From Pseudomonas sp. B33.4 (GTDB taxonomy: Bacteria > Pseudomonadota > Gammaproteobacteria > Pseudomonadales > Pseudomonadaceae), in the NCBI RefSeq assembly GCF_034555375.1, contig NZ_CP140706.1, forward strand, positions 4,765,001-4,829,000: a stretch of DNA of 64,000 nucleotides, in the 5' to 3' direction. Of this stretch, positions 54,939 to 64,000 are shown piece after piece. The notes beneath the pieces are model-generated. The model ran no database searches, was not told where the DNA came from, and worked only from the letters and a program-made list of their open reading frames with translations. Made by a program: the position numbers and the translations under genes. The first letter of the stretch is position 1. Each line of letters opens with the position of its first letter.

Positions 54939-55949
54939 TTAAGGCAAAAGCCGATCGGGCAACAGGCGCATCAGCTGCGTGTCAAACCAGGCCACGAAGG
55001 CCGGCGACGGCACGGCATCTACGGCCAGATACCACCAGTCGGCAGCAGCAAAAGAGCGGCATTTCACCGCGTCTTTTTCGGTCATCACCAACGGCAATGA
55101 CGGTGTGAAATTCAACGCCTGCACGCTGTATTCGGCGTGGTCGGCAAACGCATGGGGGACTGCCCGCCAGTCTAGCGCTTCGAGGGTATTGAAGAAACGT
55201 TGCGGATTGCCGATGCCGGCGACCGCGTGCACAGCCTGGCCCGCCGGAAAATGATCGAGCGGTTTACGCTCGCCGCTGTGCAGATTGACCAGCGCGGTGG
55301 GTTGCAGATGGAAAGCGAAACCGTCGTCGCGATCTTCGGTGGCACCGTTGAACAGCACACCGTCGACGCTTTGCAGGCGTTCGATCGGCTCGCGCAAAGG
55401 CCCGGCGGGCAGGCAACGCTTGTTGCCGAGGCCACGAGCGGCGTCGATCAGCACCAGTTCCAGATCACGCGCCAGACGATAATGCTGCATGCCGTCATCG
55501 GAGAGGATCAGATCGAGCGGTTCACTGGCGAGCAAGGCTTTGACGGCCGCGCTGCGATCGGGATCGATCATCAGCGGCACGCCAGTGCGCTGCACGATCA
55601 GCAGCGGTTCGTCACCGGCAATGTCGGCGGTTTGATCGGCCTCAACGCGCCAGGGCAATTGTGGCGGCTTGGCGCCATAACCACGACTGACCACACCGAC
55701 GCGCAAACCGCTGCGCCGGCAGTGTTCGATCAACCAGAGGATCATCGGTGTCTTGCCGGTACCGCCGACGGTGATGTTACCCACCACAATCAACGGCACC
55801 GGAGGCTGATAGATCTCGCCTTCACCGTCGAGAAAGCGCTGGCGTTTACCGACCACCACGCGGCGATAGAGCATTTCCAGCGGCCGCAGCAGCGTCAGGG
55901 CCGGGTGCCCCTGATACCACGCAGCGAGCAAACGATCGGACAGGCTCAT
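54939..55949 (-). CDS. lpxK: Tetraacyldisaccharide 4'-kinase
   Basis: A 336-residue membrane-associated kinase of lipid A. The P-loop is [32 protein letters not shown] is the Walker B region, and a hydrophobic N terminus provides membrane contact. It shares one base with exbD and precedes the Trm112-like gene by 21 bases. Confidence 0.96.
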   Translation of the reverse strand: MSLSDRLLAAWYQGHPALTLLRPLEMLYRRVVVGKRQRFLDGEGEIYQPPVPLIVVGNITVGGTGKTPMILWLIEHCRRSGLRVGVVSRGYGAKPPQLPWRVEADQTADIAGDEPLLIVQRTGVPLMIDPDRSAAVKALLASEPLDLILSDDGMQHYRLARDLELVLIDAARGLGNKRCLPAGPLREPIERLQSVDGVLFNGATEDRDDGFAFHLQPTALVNLHSGERKPLDHFPAGQAVHAVAGIGNPQRFFNTLEALDWRAVPHAFADHAEYSVQALNFTPSLPLVMTEKDAVKCRSFAAADWWYLAVDAVPSPAFVAWFDTQLMRLLPDRLLP

Positions 55950-56377
55950 CAGGATTTGGGCGCCGCCTCGACCGTGGTCATGCGCAGATGGCTGAAACCG
56001 AGCTTGCCGGCCGCGTCCATGGCGGTGATCACGGATTGGTGTTGAGTCTTGCCGTCGGCGCTGATCGACAACGGCATATTGGTATCGCCGTTGGACTCTT
56101 TCTGCATGGCTTCCATCAGGGTCGCCAGATCGTTCTTCGGCAGAATCTTGTTGTTCACCGAAAACACGCCCTCAGCGCTGATGGCCACGTCGATCTGTTT
56201 GAGCTGCTGGTCTTCGGCCGGCGAACCGCTGACCGCTTCCGGCAGATCGACACGCAACTGGGTTTCGCGGGTAAACGTGGTGGTCACGACGAAAAACAGC
56301 AGCAAGATGAACACCACGTCGATCAGCGACGCGAGGTTGATATCGATGGTTTCCCGAGGCTTGCGACGGAATTTCAC
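55949..56377 (-). CDS. exbD: ExbD/TolR-family biopolymer transport protein
   Basis: A 142-residue protein with one N-terminal transmembrane segment ([21 protein letters not shown]) containing the family aspartate, and a periplasmic domain. With the ExbB homologue it forms a proton-driven motor. This pair lies beside lipid A genes rather than tonB, so its partner is uncertain. Confidence 0.92.
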   Translation of the reverse strand: MKFRRKPRETIDINLASLIDVVFILLLFFVVTTTFTRETQLRVDLPEAVSGSPAEDQQLKQIDVAISAEGVFSVNNKILPKNDLATLMEAMQKESNGDTNMPLSISADGKTQHQSVITAMDAAGKLGFSHLRMTTVEAAPKS

Positions 56378-57009
56378 GCGCGGCCCTCGGCCAGATCGAC
56401 GTCACGGTCGCCCTGCACCACTTCAACCAGCTTGATCGCTTCCTGTTCCATGCCCACCACCAGTTCATCGATGCGGCGTTGCAGGAACCGGTGGAAGAAT
56501 ACCGCTGGAATACCGACCATCAGGCCCGCCGCCGTGGTGATCAGCGCTTTGGAGATACCACCGGCCAATACCGAGGCGTTGGTGGTCATGCCTGAGCCAG
56601 TGAAGGCGCTGAAAATGTCGATCATGCCTAACACGGTGCCCAGCAGGCCGAGCAACGGCGACATCGCAGCGATGGTGCCCAGCGCGTTAACGTAGCGCTC
56701 GAGTTCGTGAATGACCCGCGCGGCGGCCTCTTCAATGCACTCTTTCATGATCTCGCGACCATGCTTGGAGTTAGCCAGGCCGGCGGCGAGGATTTCCCCC
56801 AGCGGCGAATTGGCGCGCAATTCCTTGAGTTTTTCTTTATTGAGCTGTTTGTCCTTGATCCAGACCCAGACCTGGCCCAGCAGATGCTCGGGGGTGACGC
56901 GACTGGCGCGCAGGGTCCACAGGCGTTCGGCGACGATCGCCATGGCCGCGATGGAGCTCAGAATGATCGGCAACATCATCCAGCCGCCGGATTTGACCAA
57001 TTCCCACAC
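56374..57009 (-). CDS. exbB: ExbB/TolQ-family proton channel protein
   Basis: A 211-residue MotA/TolQ/ExbB protein with three transmembrane segments (GGWMMLPIILSSIAAMAIVA; IAAMSPLLGLLGTVLGMIDI; ITTAAGLMVGIPAVFFHRFL). The start is a GTG at 57009 (VWELVKSGG) with AGGGG nine bases upstream; upstream ATGs would add unconserved residues. First gene of the seven-gene envelope operon. Confidence 0.9.
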   Translation of the reverse strand: MWELVKSGGWMMLPIILSSIAAMAIVAERLWTLRASRVTPEHLLGQVWVWIKDKQLNKEKLKELRANSPLGEILAAGLANSKHGREIMKECIEEAAARVIHELERYVNALGTIAAMSPLLGLLGTVLGMIDIFSAFTGSGMTTNASVLAGGISKALITTAAGLMVGIPAVFFHRFLQRRIDELVVGMEQEAIKLVEVVQGDRDVDLAEGRA

Positions 57010-57110
57010 AGTGACAGTCCCCTCGAAAAAGTGCGCCACTTTACCATACCGATTGACGATTAAGACCCGCCGCCCCGACGACCGTGATGTGGCATCCATG
57101 CTGGCACCGT

Positions 57111-59345
57111 TCAACGGACAAGCGCCGGCGGATCGCGCCAGAAACGCCGCTGTTGACGCATCGTCCACGGCGCTTTGAAGCGGCCCAGTTGCAGATGAAT
57201 GGCGCCCTCCTCGGCGCTGTCGTAAATGCGCAGGCCCAGTTTGCGATAACGCGCCAGCACGGTCGGATGCGGATGGCCGAAGGAATTGCCCTGCCCACGG
57301 GAAATCAGCACGGCCTCTGGTTGCAACACCCTGAGCAGCGCCATTGACGATGAACTTCGGCTACCGTGATGGGGTGATTGCAGCCATTGCGTCGGCACAG
57401 CCAATGGACTGTCGAGCAGCGCGCGTTCGGCGTGGGTGTCGATGTCGCCGGTCAGCAACAGGCGCTCGCCATTGGCCTCGATTTGCAAGACGCAGGAGCG
57501 CTGATTGCTGTCGCGGGCGTCCGGCCACTGCCAGAGTTGAAAAGCGACCCCGTCCCACTGCCATTGCCGGCCGCTTTCGCAGGCTTCGGCGCTCAGTTGC
57601 GCAGGCAGTCCCGCCGGGTCGCCGCTGATTACTTGATCGACGGTCAAACCACGGTTGATCGCCAGAGCGCCACCCGCGTGATCGGCATCCGCATGGCTGA
57701 GCAGCATCAGATCGAGTTTTTCCACTCTCAGTTTGCGCAACGCGGGCAGCACCACCCGCTCGCCGAGATCGAAATCACCGAAGCGCGGCCCAGCGTCATA
57801 GAGCAACATGTGATGCCGGGTGCGGATCAGGATGGCCAGGCCTTGGCCGACATCCAGTTGCCAGATGTCGGCCAATCCCGCATCCAGGCGTTCGCGTGGC
57901 GGCACCACCAGCAGCAACAGCAATGGCCAGCCCAGCGGGCGCATTGGCACGCCGCGCGGCAATAGCAACAACACCGCGCCGAGGCTGCCAGCAACCAAGA
58001 CCCAGACGGGTATCGAGGGTGCGATCCATGCAGGCCAATGCCCGGCCATTATCGCCAGCGTGCGAAACAACCCGTCGATCAGACCACCCGCCAGCCACAG
58101 CAGCCCTGCGCCGACATACGGAACCGGCAACAACAGCGTCCCGAGCAACGCCGGCGGCAGCACGACAAGACTGACCCAAGGCACTGCAAGCAGATTAGCC
58201 AGCGGCCCGCTGAGACTGATCGGCAGGTTCAATGCCAGCAACATCGGGCACAAACCGATCGCAATCAGCCATTGCGCCCGCGTCCAGGTCTGCCACCAGC
58301 GCCACGCCCCCAAGCGACCGCCAAAAGTAAAAATCAGCACGGACACTGCCGCAAAGGAGAGCCACAAACCCGGACGCAAGCTGGCGAGCGGATCCAGCAG
58401 CAACACACCATTGAACGCCAGCAGCAGCGGCCACCATGCCCCGAGATGGCGAAAGCGCAGACGCCATAACAGCACCAGCGCGACCATCACGCAGGCCCGC
58501 TGCACCGGCACATCGAACCCGGCGAGCAGGCCATAACCAAACCCCGCCGCGAACGCCAGCCCACAGGCCCATGGCAGCCACGGCCAACGCAATGGCCACA
58601 GGCCAAATCGCGCCAACCCTGCGACCAGCCCATACATCACCGCCGCCAGCAAACCGATGTGCTGACCGGAAATCACCAGCAAGTGAACGGTGCCGGTGTT
58701 CTGCAGAATCTGCCAGTCCTCGCGACTGAGCCCCGAGCCATCGCCCAGCACCAGCGCCGCCAGTGCGCCGTTTCGCCCTTGCGCATCCACGCTCAGCAAA
58801 CGCTGGCGAATACCGTCACGCCAGGCCCAGCGTGCTTCGCTCAATCGCTGGCCGTCCTTGATCGTACCGGTCGCTCCAATACGTTGCGCCAACAGCCAGG
58901 CCTCATAATCGAAAGCCTCGGGGTTGCGTAAACCACCGGGACGCTTGAGCTTGACCGCCAAGCGCCAGCGCTCGCCACTGTTGACCGGCGGCCCGGCGTA
59001 CCAGGCGAGTCGCATCAGCGCCGGCAATTTTTCGTGACGCGAGTGCGCATCGGCCAATTCGAAGCGCACCACGCCGTCGCTGTTCTGCGGCAAACCGACG
59101 ACCCGCCCTTCAACCCACCGGGTTTCTCCATCCAGCCCGTTCGGTAAACGATCATTCAGCGCCCACTGCGCGCCGACACTGGTCCACGTGAAGCCAAACA
59201 GCAAAAACGCCAATGGATAACTGCGAAACGGCAGCAGCATCAAAGCCACGACCGGCAACAACAGCATCAACCAGACCGGCGGTAATGCCGGCATAAAAAC
59301 CGGGGCCAGCAGACCGACCGCAAGCGCCATCATCCCTGTGCGCAT
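57111..59345 (-). CDS. comEC: ComEC/Rec2-family DNA uptake channel
   Basis: A 744-residue membrane protein. An N-terminal domain is followed by a competence domain with many membrane segments (LVISGQHIGLLAAVMYGLV) and a C-terminal metallo-beta-lactamase domain (LLSHADADHAGG, LLLTGDIDTHAE, LQSPHHGSRSSS). It is expected to move single-stranded DNA across the inner membrane. The ATG at 59345 has AAGGA seven bases upstream. Confidence 0.93.
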   Translation of the reverse strand: MRTGMMALAVGLLAPVFMPALPPVWLMLLLPVVALMLLPFRSYPLAFLLFGFTWTSVGAQWALNDRLPNGLDGETRWVEGRVVGLPQNSDGVVRFELADAHSRHEKLPALMRLAWYAGPPVNSGERWRLAVKLKRPGGLRNPEAFDYEAWLLAQRIGATGTIKDGQRLSEARWAWRDGIRQRLLSVDAQGRNGALAALVLGDGSGLSREDWQILQNTGTVHLLVISGQHIGLLAAVMYGLVAGLARFGLWPLRWPWLPWACGLAFAAGFGYGLLAGFDVPVQRACVMVALVLLWRLRFRHLGAWWPLLLAFNGVLLLDPLASLRPGLWLSFAAVSVLIFTFGGRLGAWRWWQTWTRAQWLIAIGLCPMLLALNLPISLSGPLANLLAVPWVSLVVLPPALLGTLLLPVPYVGAGLLWLAGGLIDGLFRTLAIMAGHWPAWIAPSIPVWVLVAGSLGAVLLLLPRGVPMRPLGWPLLLLLVVPPRERLDAGLADIWQLDVGQGLAILIRTRHHMLLYDAGPRFGDFDLGERVVLPALRKLRVEKLDLMLLSHADADHAGGALAINRGLTVDQVISGDPAGLPAQLSAEACESGRQWQWDGVAFQLWQWPDARDSNQRSCVLQIEANGERLLLTGDIDTHAERALLDSPLAVPTQWLQSPHHGSRSSSSMALLRVLQPEAVLISRGQGNSFGHPHPTVLARYRKLGLRIYDSAEEGAIHLQLGRFKAPWTMRQQRRFWRDPPALVR

Positions 59346-59481
59346 AAGCCCGTCCTTGAGAGTCCTGCACTTAGGCATAGCGGGTGTCGGGCACGTCCGT
59401 CGTCAACAATTGTCACAAAGTCTGAATGGGCGCTTCGTAGAATCCAGACATACTTGCCGCCTTAACCGACCGAGAAGCCTT

Positions 59482-60000
59482 ATGCCCCGGCGCTTATTCA
59501 AACGTTACATGCCCGACCCGACGAGCATCAGGGAACACAAATCCTTACGCTTTCTCGGCAAGTTGCTGCATGACCCGAACCTCTGGCACCTCAATCGTCA
59601 CTCGGTCGCGCGGGCGATGGCGGTCGGTTTGTTTGCCGCATTCCTGCCAATTCCGGCGCAGATGCTGGTCGCGGCCGCGCTGGCGATCACCGTGCGGGGC
59701 AACATGCCGATTGCCGTCAGCCTGGTCTGGCTGACCAATCCGATCACCATGCCGGCGGTGTTCTTCTGCACTTATCAGGCGGGTGCGTGGTTGATGGATG
59801 TGCCTGCACGGCATCTGCCGGATGAGCTGACCTGGGAATGGATCAGCGGCGAGTTGTCGACGTTGTGGCAGCCGTTCTTGCTCGGCTCGGTAGTGGTGGG
59901 ATTGGTGCTCGGCGCCCTCGCCTACTTCATTGTGATGATGTATTGGCGCTGGTGGGTGGCGCGGCAATGGGCGCGGCGCAAGAAAAACCGAATGCGCTGA
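59482..60000 (+). CDS. DUF2062 membrane protein
   Basis: A 172-residue protein with two to three membrane segments (RAMAVGLFAAFLPIPAQMLV, VSLVWLTNPITMPAVFFCTY, LLGSVVVGLVLGALAYFIVM) of the DUF2062 family. Function unknown; the family is sometimes fused to glycosyltransferases. Divergent from comEC, the usual Pseudomonas order. Confidence 0.88.
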   Translation: MPRRLFKRYMPDPTSIREHKSLRFLGKLLHDPNLWHLNRHSVARAMAVGLFAAFLPIPAQMLVAAALAITVRGNMPIAVSLVWLTNPITMPAVFFCTYQAGAWLMDVPARHLPDELTWEWISGELSTLWQPFLLGSVVVGLVLGALAYFIVMMYWRWWVARQWARRKKNRMR

Positions 60001-60004
60001 ATGC

Positions 60005-60034
60005 AAAACGGCCTCCGCAGTGGGAGGCCGTTTT
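60005..60034 (+). terminator. Intrinsic terminator of the DUF2062 gene
   Basis: AAAACGGCCTCC and GGAGGCCGTTTT pair over a short loop. It lies between convergent genes and probably serves both. Confidence 0.85.
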
Positions 60035-60078
60035 GATTTGTGGCGCCTGCATTTGCGAGCAGTCGACTCGGTCCTAAG

Positions 60079-60858
60079 TCAAGTACGCATCCCGCGCCCA
60101 CTTACCAGCAACCGCGCACAACCGAGATACAACACCACCGTCGCCACGAGCATAAAGGTGATCGCGATGCCGATCTTGATATCCGACACACCGAGAATGC
60201 CGTAACGGAAGGCGTTGACCATGTGCAGCACCGGGTTGGCCAACGAAACGGTCTGCCAGAACGGCGGCAGCAGGGTAATCGAGTAAAACACCCCGCCCAG
60301 ATAGGTCAGCGGCGTCAGCACGAACGTCGGGATGATCGAAATATCATCGAAGTTGCGCGCAAACACGGCGTTGATGAAGCCCAGCAGCGAGAAAATCGTC
60401 GCCGTCAGCACCACGACCAGAATGGTCACACCGAGGTGATGCACCTGCAAATCGGTGAAGAACAGCGACAGGAGCGTCACGATCACACCCACCATCAGAC
60501 CACGCAACACACCACCGATGGTGAAGCCGATCAGGATCGTATGCGGCGACACCGGCGACACCATCAGCTCCTCTATGGAGCGCTGGAACTTGCTGCCGAA
60601 GAAGCTCGAGACCACGTTGCCATAGGAGTTGGTGATCACCGACATCATGATCAGCCCCGGCACGATGTACTCCATGTAAGTGAAGCCACCCATGTCGCCG
60701 ATCTGCCGGCCGATCAGGTTGCCGAAGATCACGAAGTACAGAACCATGGTGATTGCCGGCGGCAGCAGCGTTTGCGGCCAGATCCGCGTGAAGCGTTTGA
60801 CCTCGCGGTAAACAATGGTCTGCAGGGCGACGAGGTTGGGACGGAATTCGGAACTCAT
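60079..60858 (-). CDS. ABC-2 type exporter permease (YadH-like)
   Basis: A 259-residue membrane protein with six segments and the ABC-2 pattern PGLIMMSVITNSYGN and LTPLTYLGGVFYSI. With the adjacent ATPase it forms an exporter. Substrate unknown. Overlaps the ATPase gene by four bases. Confidence 0.92.
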   Translation of the reverse strand: MSSEFRPNLVALQTIVYREVKRFTRIWPQTLLPPAITMVLYFVIFGNLIGRQIGDMGGFTYMEYIVPGLIMMSVITNSYGNVVSSFFGSKFQRSIEELMVSPVSPHTILIGFTIGGVLRGLMVGVIVTLLSLFFTDLQVHHLGVTILVVVLTATIFSLLGFINAVFARNFDDISIIPTFVLTPLTYLGGVFYSITLLPPFWQTVSLANPVLHMVNAFRYGILGVSDIKIGIAITFMLVATVVLYLGCARLLVSGRGMRT

Positions 60859-61787
60859 ACCGCCACCTTCGACAGATTTTTTTCCACCAGGGACACGAAC
60901 AGCTCCTCAAGGCGATTGGTTTTGTTGCGCAGGCTCAATACTTCGATGTTCTGCTGCGCCAACTGGGTGAACAACGCCGTGATGCCCATGGATTTGTCGA
61001 CCTGGACTTCCAGGGTATGGCTGTCAATCAACCGGGCTGGATAACCGAGCAGTTGCGGCGCGACGCTCAAGTCGTTTTTCAGGTCCAGCAAGAAGGTTTC
61101 CACGTGCAACTGGCCGAGCAATTGTTTCATGCTGGTGTTTTCGACGATGGTGCCGTGGTCGATGATGCCGATGTTGCGGCACAACTGCTCAGCCTCTTCC
61201 AGATAGTGCGTGGTGAGGATGATGGTGATGCCTTTCTGGTTCAGTTCGGTGAGGAACGTCCACATAGAACGGCGCAGCTCGATATCGACGCCTGCGGTCG
61301 GCTCGTCGAGGATCAGCAGACGCGGTTCGTGCACCAGCGCACGGGCAATCATCAGTCGCCGCTTCATGCCGCCGGACAACGAACGCGACGGCACATCGCG
61401 CTTGTCCCACAGGCCGAGCTGGGTCAGATATTGCTCGGCACGTTCCTTGGCAACTTTCGCCGGAATGCCGTAGTAACCGGCCTGAGTGACGACGATGTCG
61501 AAGGTCTTTTCAAACTGGTTGAAGTTGAATTCCTGCGGCACCACGCCGATCGAGCGCTTGAGCTGCGCAGGATTCTTGTCCAGGTCATGGCCGAAGATAT
61601 TCACCGTGCCGCTGGTCTTGTTGACCAGCGTCGAGAGAATGCCGATGGTCGTGGATTTGCCGGCACCGTTGGGGCCGAGCAAGGCGAAAAAGTCACCTTC
61701 GGCAACGTCCAGATCGATACCACTCAAGGCCTGGAACCCGTTGCCGTAGGTTTTGGTTAGCTGCCGGATGGACAGAGCGGAACTCAT
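60855..61787 (-). CDS. ABC exporter ATPase (YadG-like)
   Basis: A 310-residue ATPase. Walker A is LLGPNGAGKST, the signature LSGGMKRR, Walker B RLLILDEPTAGVD, and the switch histidine is in TIILTTHYLEEAEQ. The C-terminal 60 residues are the accessory domain of this exporter group. The ATG at 61787 gives the family start MSSALSIRQLTKTYG. Confidence 0.94.
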   Translation of the reverse strand: MSSALSIRQLTKTYGNGFQALSGIDLDVAEGDFFALLGPNGAGKSTTIGILSTLVNKTSGTVNIFGHDLDKNPAQLKRSIGVVPQEFNFNQFEKTFDIVVTQAGYYGIPAKVAKERAEQYLTQLGLWDKRDVPSRSLSGGMKRRLMIARALVHEPRLLILDEPTAGVDIELRRSMWTFLTELNQKGITIILTTHYLEEAEQLCRNIGIIDHGTIVENTSMKQLLGQLHVETFLLDLKNDLSVAPQLLGYPARLIDSHTLEVQVDKSMGITALFTQLAQQNIEVLSLRNKTNRLEELFVSLVEKNLSKVAV

Positions 61788-61910
61788 ATCTGATTTACGC
61801 ACCATTGAAGGAAAAAAGGAGAAGGCGGCGAAAGATCGAACCGCAGCGCAAGTGCGCAATGGTGCTTGCCGCCGCCGCACAAGTACAGTCAAGTGTGTCG
61901 ATAGTAGGTA

Positions 61911-62534
61911 TTAAGTCAACGCGGTCATGACGGCTTTCCGGTAGGCCGGACGCTGCTTCAAGCGCTCGTACCAGGCCTGCAGATTCGGTTGCGGCGCACG
62001 CTCGATGGGCATCTCGAACCAGGCATAAATGAAACTGCCGAGCGGGATATCACCCATGCCGATGTCTTTTCCGGAAAGATAAGGCTGACTGGCCAAGGCA
62101 TTGTCGGCCATGCTCAGCAGCCCATTGCATTCCTTGATCGCGGCGTTGATCGCGGCCCAGTCCTGCTTGTCCGCCGGCGTGCGCAACACGCCCCAGAACA
62201 CCGTGCGGAAGTGACCGGCAAAACTCGACGTGGTCCAGTCCATCCATTTGTCGGCGATGGCGCGAGCTTGCGGATCGGCCGAATACCAGTTGCTGTCGGG
62301 CGCATGCCTGGCCAGCAGATAGCGAACGATGGCGTTGGATTCCCACAGCACAAAACCGTCGTCTTCGATCACCGGCACCCGTCCGTTCGGGTTCATCGCC
62401 CGGTATTCAGGTGTGTCGACTACGCCAAACGCGCCACCGGCATCGATCGCCTCGTAAGCCAGACCGAGTTCCTCGGCGGCCCACAATGGTTTCCTGACAT
62501 TCGATGAGTTTTTCCGTCCCCAGATCTTCAGCAT
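61911..62534 (-). CDS. Glutathione S-transferase family protein
   Basis: A 207-residue protein with a thioredoxin-fold N domain (MLKIWGRKNSSNVRKPLWAA, NGRVPVIEDDGFVLWESNAI) and a helical C domain. The N-terminal serine pair fits theta/beta-like bacterial GSTs. A detoxification or maleylacetoacetate-type role is possible; the substrate is not predictable. Confidence 0.9.
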   Translation of the reverse strand: MLKIWGRKNSSNVRKPLWAAEELGLAYEAIDAGGAFGVVDTPEYRAMNPNGRVPVIEDDGFVLWESNAIVRYLLARHAPDSNWYSADPQARAIADKWMDWTTSSFAGHFRTVFWGVLRTPADKQDWAAINAAIKECNGLLSMADNALASQPYLSGKDIGMGDIPLGSFIYAWFEMPIERAPQPNLQAWYERLKQRPAYRKAVMTALT

Positions 62535-62577
62535 GACCGCCTCTTTTCAAATGAGTGGGCAGGCAGCATACGCCGGA

Positions 62578-63237
62578 TCAGGAGCGGCTCAAATCACTCT
62601 GCATATCGCCCAGCAGTTGCGGCTGCAGATCAGTGAACAGGTGCGGATAGCACTTTTGCAGATGTTCGAAGAAGAACGTTTCCGGCACATCGGCGAATTG
62701 GCCGTGATCGACCAAGTACTCCATCAACTGTGCACCGTCGCGGTTGAACGGGTGGAAAACGCTGTCGTTGACGCCATCGAACTCCAGCGGCGCGACGTTG
62801 AACAGCTCGCAGAGCTTCTGGTTGAACGCCGGCGTGGCCTTGACCCAGCGATCATTGAGAAATAACTCGGTGTAGCCGTGCATGGCGAACATGTCGCTTT
62901 TCAATAACTCGAGCAGACGCGGGGTCGACAGGTGATTTTTCACGTCGGCCAGCCCGATCCGCGCCGCGATTCCGCAATGCCGTGCGCAACCTGCCAGCAG
63001 CGTGGCTTTTGGTACGCAATAACTCTCCCCCGTCGCCAATGCATAACTGCCGCGCAAGGTCTGTGGATCACGGCTGAAGGTGTAGGGGTTGTAGCGCACC
63101 GCCTCACGCACGGCGTAATAAAGACTGATCGCCTGCGCGAGCGGATCGCGGCTGGCGCCCCGATGCTGTTCGGCGAACTCCACCACCGCCGGGTGGTCAC
63201 TATCGATGAAGCGGCCGGGACTCAGATACTCGCGCAT
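62578..63237 (-). CDS. Transglutaminase-like cysteine protease-fold protein
   Basis: A 219-residue protein with the transglutaminase core: catalytic cysteine in GESYCVPKATLLAGCAR, histidine in AMHGYTELFLND and aspartate in NDRWVKATPAFN. Bacterial members act as peptidases or amidases. No signal peptide, so cytosolic. The ATG at 63237 has AGGAG nine bases upstream; the frame stays open to 63402 without conserved sequence. Confidence 0.88.
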   Translation of the reverse strand: MREYLSPGRFIDSDHPAVVEFAEQHRGASRDPLAQAISLYYAVREAVRYNPYTFSRDPQTLRGSYALATGESYCVPKATLLAGCARHCGIAARIGLADVKNHLSTPRLLELLKSDMFAMHGYTELFLNDRWVKATPAFNQKLCELFNVAPLEFDGVNDSVFHPFNRDGAQLMEYLVDHGQFADVPETFFFEHLQKCYPHLFTDLQPQLLGDMQSDLSRS

Positions 63238-63485
63238 GACGACAATCTCCTGGGTGAGTCCCGAGTCTAGCGACAGCTTCAGCACAGAGATAACGACGTT
63301 TCGGCCAAACTTGGACGCAAAGACGCGGGATCGTCGAACGATTTCCCACACGCGTTGCCCACCGAACCTACGAAAACCATCCGGGGTTTCCCACGATTTC
63401 AATCACCTTGGTCTGACCACCCGGTTTTACAGATGCCGTCTAAGCTCTGGAGGGTCGATTTGCCTTGGTTCACGGAGGACTGAAT

Positions 63486-64000
63486 ATGCTGTTGTTGTGG
63501 ATACTGGTTTTGATCGTTGGCGTGGCGTATCTCGCCCACCGGCGTATTTCCCCTCTGCCTGCATTGGGCATCGTTGCGGTCTACCTGTTGGCGATGGGGA
63601 TTTTCAGCCACGCGTCGGGCTGGTTGTTGCTGGTGTTCTGGGTCTTGCTGGCGGTGGTCGCTGCACCGTTGCTGCTGCCCGACCTGCGCCGTAAGCACTT
63701 CACCGCGCCGCTGTTCAACTGGTTCCAGAAAACCCTGCCACCCATGTCGCAAACCGAACGCGACGCGATCGATGCCGGCACCGTGTGGTGGGATGGCGAG
63801 CTGTTCAGCGGTCGTCCGGACTGGGACAAATTGCTGGCCTATCCCAAGGCGCAACTGAGCGAAGAAGAGCAAGCGTTCATCGACGGTCCGACCGAAGAGC
63901 TTTGCGCGATGGTCACTGACTGGCAGATCGGCCAGTCGATGGACCTGCCGGCCGAAGCCTGGGCGCACATCAAGGAACACGGCTTTTTTGCCCTGATCAT
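63486..64000 (+). CDS. fadE: Acyl-CoA dehydrogenase FadE, 5' part
   Basis: Open from the ATG at 63486 (GGAGG seven bases upstream) to the window edge, 171 residues. It begins MLLLWILVLIVGVAYLAHRR with two membrane segments, followed by PPMSQTERDAIDAGTVWWDG and QLSEEEQAFIDGPTEELCAM, the long-N-terminus FadE pattern of about 815 residues. It would oxidise acyl-CoA and pass electrons to ETF, the partner of the enzyme at the left end of the window. Confidence 0.92.
   Translation, partial: MLLLWILVLIVGVAYLAHRRISPLPALGIVAVYLLAMGIFSHASGWLLLVFWVLLAVVAAPLLLPDLRRKHFTAPLFNWFQKTLPPMSQTERDAIDAGTVWWDGELFSGRPDWDKLLAYPKAQLSEEEQAFIDGPTEELCAMVTDWQIGQSMDLPAEAWAHIKEHGFFALI

Overview
This 64 kb window is chromosomal DNA of a fluorescent Pseudomonas, most likely the P. 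fluorescens group. The evidence is high-GC coding with Pseudomonas codon use, a core block running tetR-rgsA-tatD-pilZ-holB-tmk-mltG-pabC-fabF-acpP-fabG-fabD-plsX-rpmF-yceD-maf-sppA-gph-rluC-rne, and inverted REP-type repeats in many intergenic gaps. No rRNA, tRNA, CRISPR array, prophage or insertion sequence was seen. Both ends cut genes: the 3' part of ETF-ubiquinone oxidoreductase at the left and the 5' part of an acyl-CoA dehydrogenase (fadE type) at the right.

Left third (1-30 kb), accessory metabolism. An AraC regulator diverges from a zinc alcohol dehydrogenase. Next is a D-galactonate operon on the minus strand (dgoK, dgoA, dgoD, MFS transporter, IclR regulator). A small type VI secretion cassette follows (hypothetical protein, PAAR protein, lipase, lipoprotein). 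Then come a GNAT acetyltransferase, an HD hydrolase, an MFS transporter and three small genes. A four-gene cluster (GntR/UTRA regulator, ADP-ribosylglycohydrolase, NCS1 permease, PfkB kinase) resembles E. coli yegTUVW. An aldose uptake and oxidation cluster follows (GntR/FCD regulator, lactonase, SDR dehydrogenase, araFGH). DUF1285, a DUF4823 lipoprotein and moaA close the region.

The dgo operon and the araFGH/SDR/lactonase cluster together encode a complete De Ley-Doudoroff route: aldose import, oxidation to lactone, hydrolysis to galactonate, dehydration, phosphorylation, and aldol cleavage to pyruvate and glyceraldehyde 3-phosphate. The two clusters lie about 15 kb apart. They share a nearly identical promoter module: a TCCCA-N5-TGGGA palindrome, 14 bp, TTGAGA, 18 bp, TATAGT, then the same Shine-Dalgarno and ATG. 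A second motif, AATCATCATAYGAT, occurs upstream of the GntR gene and upstream of araF.

Middle (29-47.6 kb), core genes. The sRNA RgsA lies between tetR and tatD. It is followed by the fatty-acid synthesis and replication block on the minus strand, then rne on the plus strand behind a leader of about 640 nt.

Right part (47.6-64 kb). An IorAB-type molybdenum hydroxylase operon with its XdhC and MocA-like maturation factors comes first. A tightly overlapping envelope operon follows (exbB-exbD-lpxK-trm112-kdsB-ptp-murB), then comEC, a DUF2062 protein, an ABC-2 exporter, a glutathione transferase, a transglutaminase-like protein and fadE. Three repeat types punctuate the window: REP-like inverted pairs, two elements of about 170-180 bp with inverted ends, and a 22-bp-arm inverted repeat.
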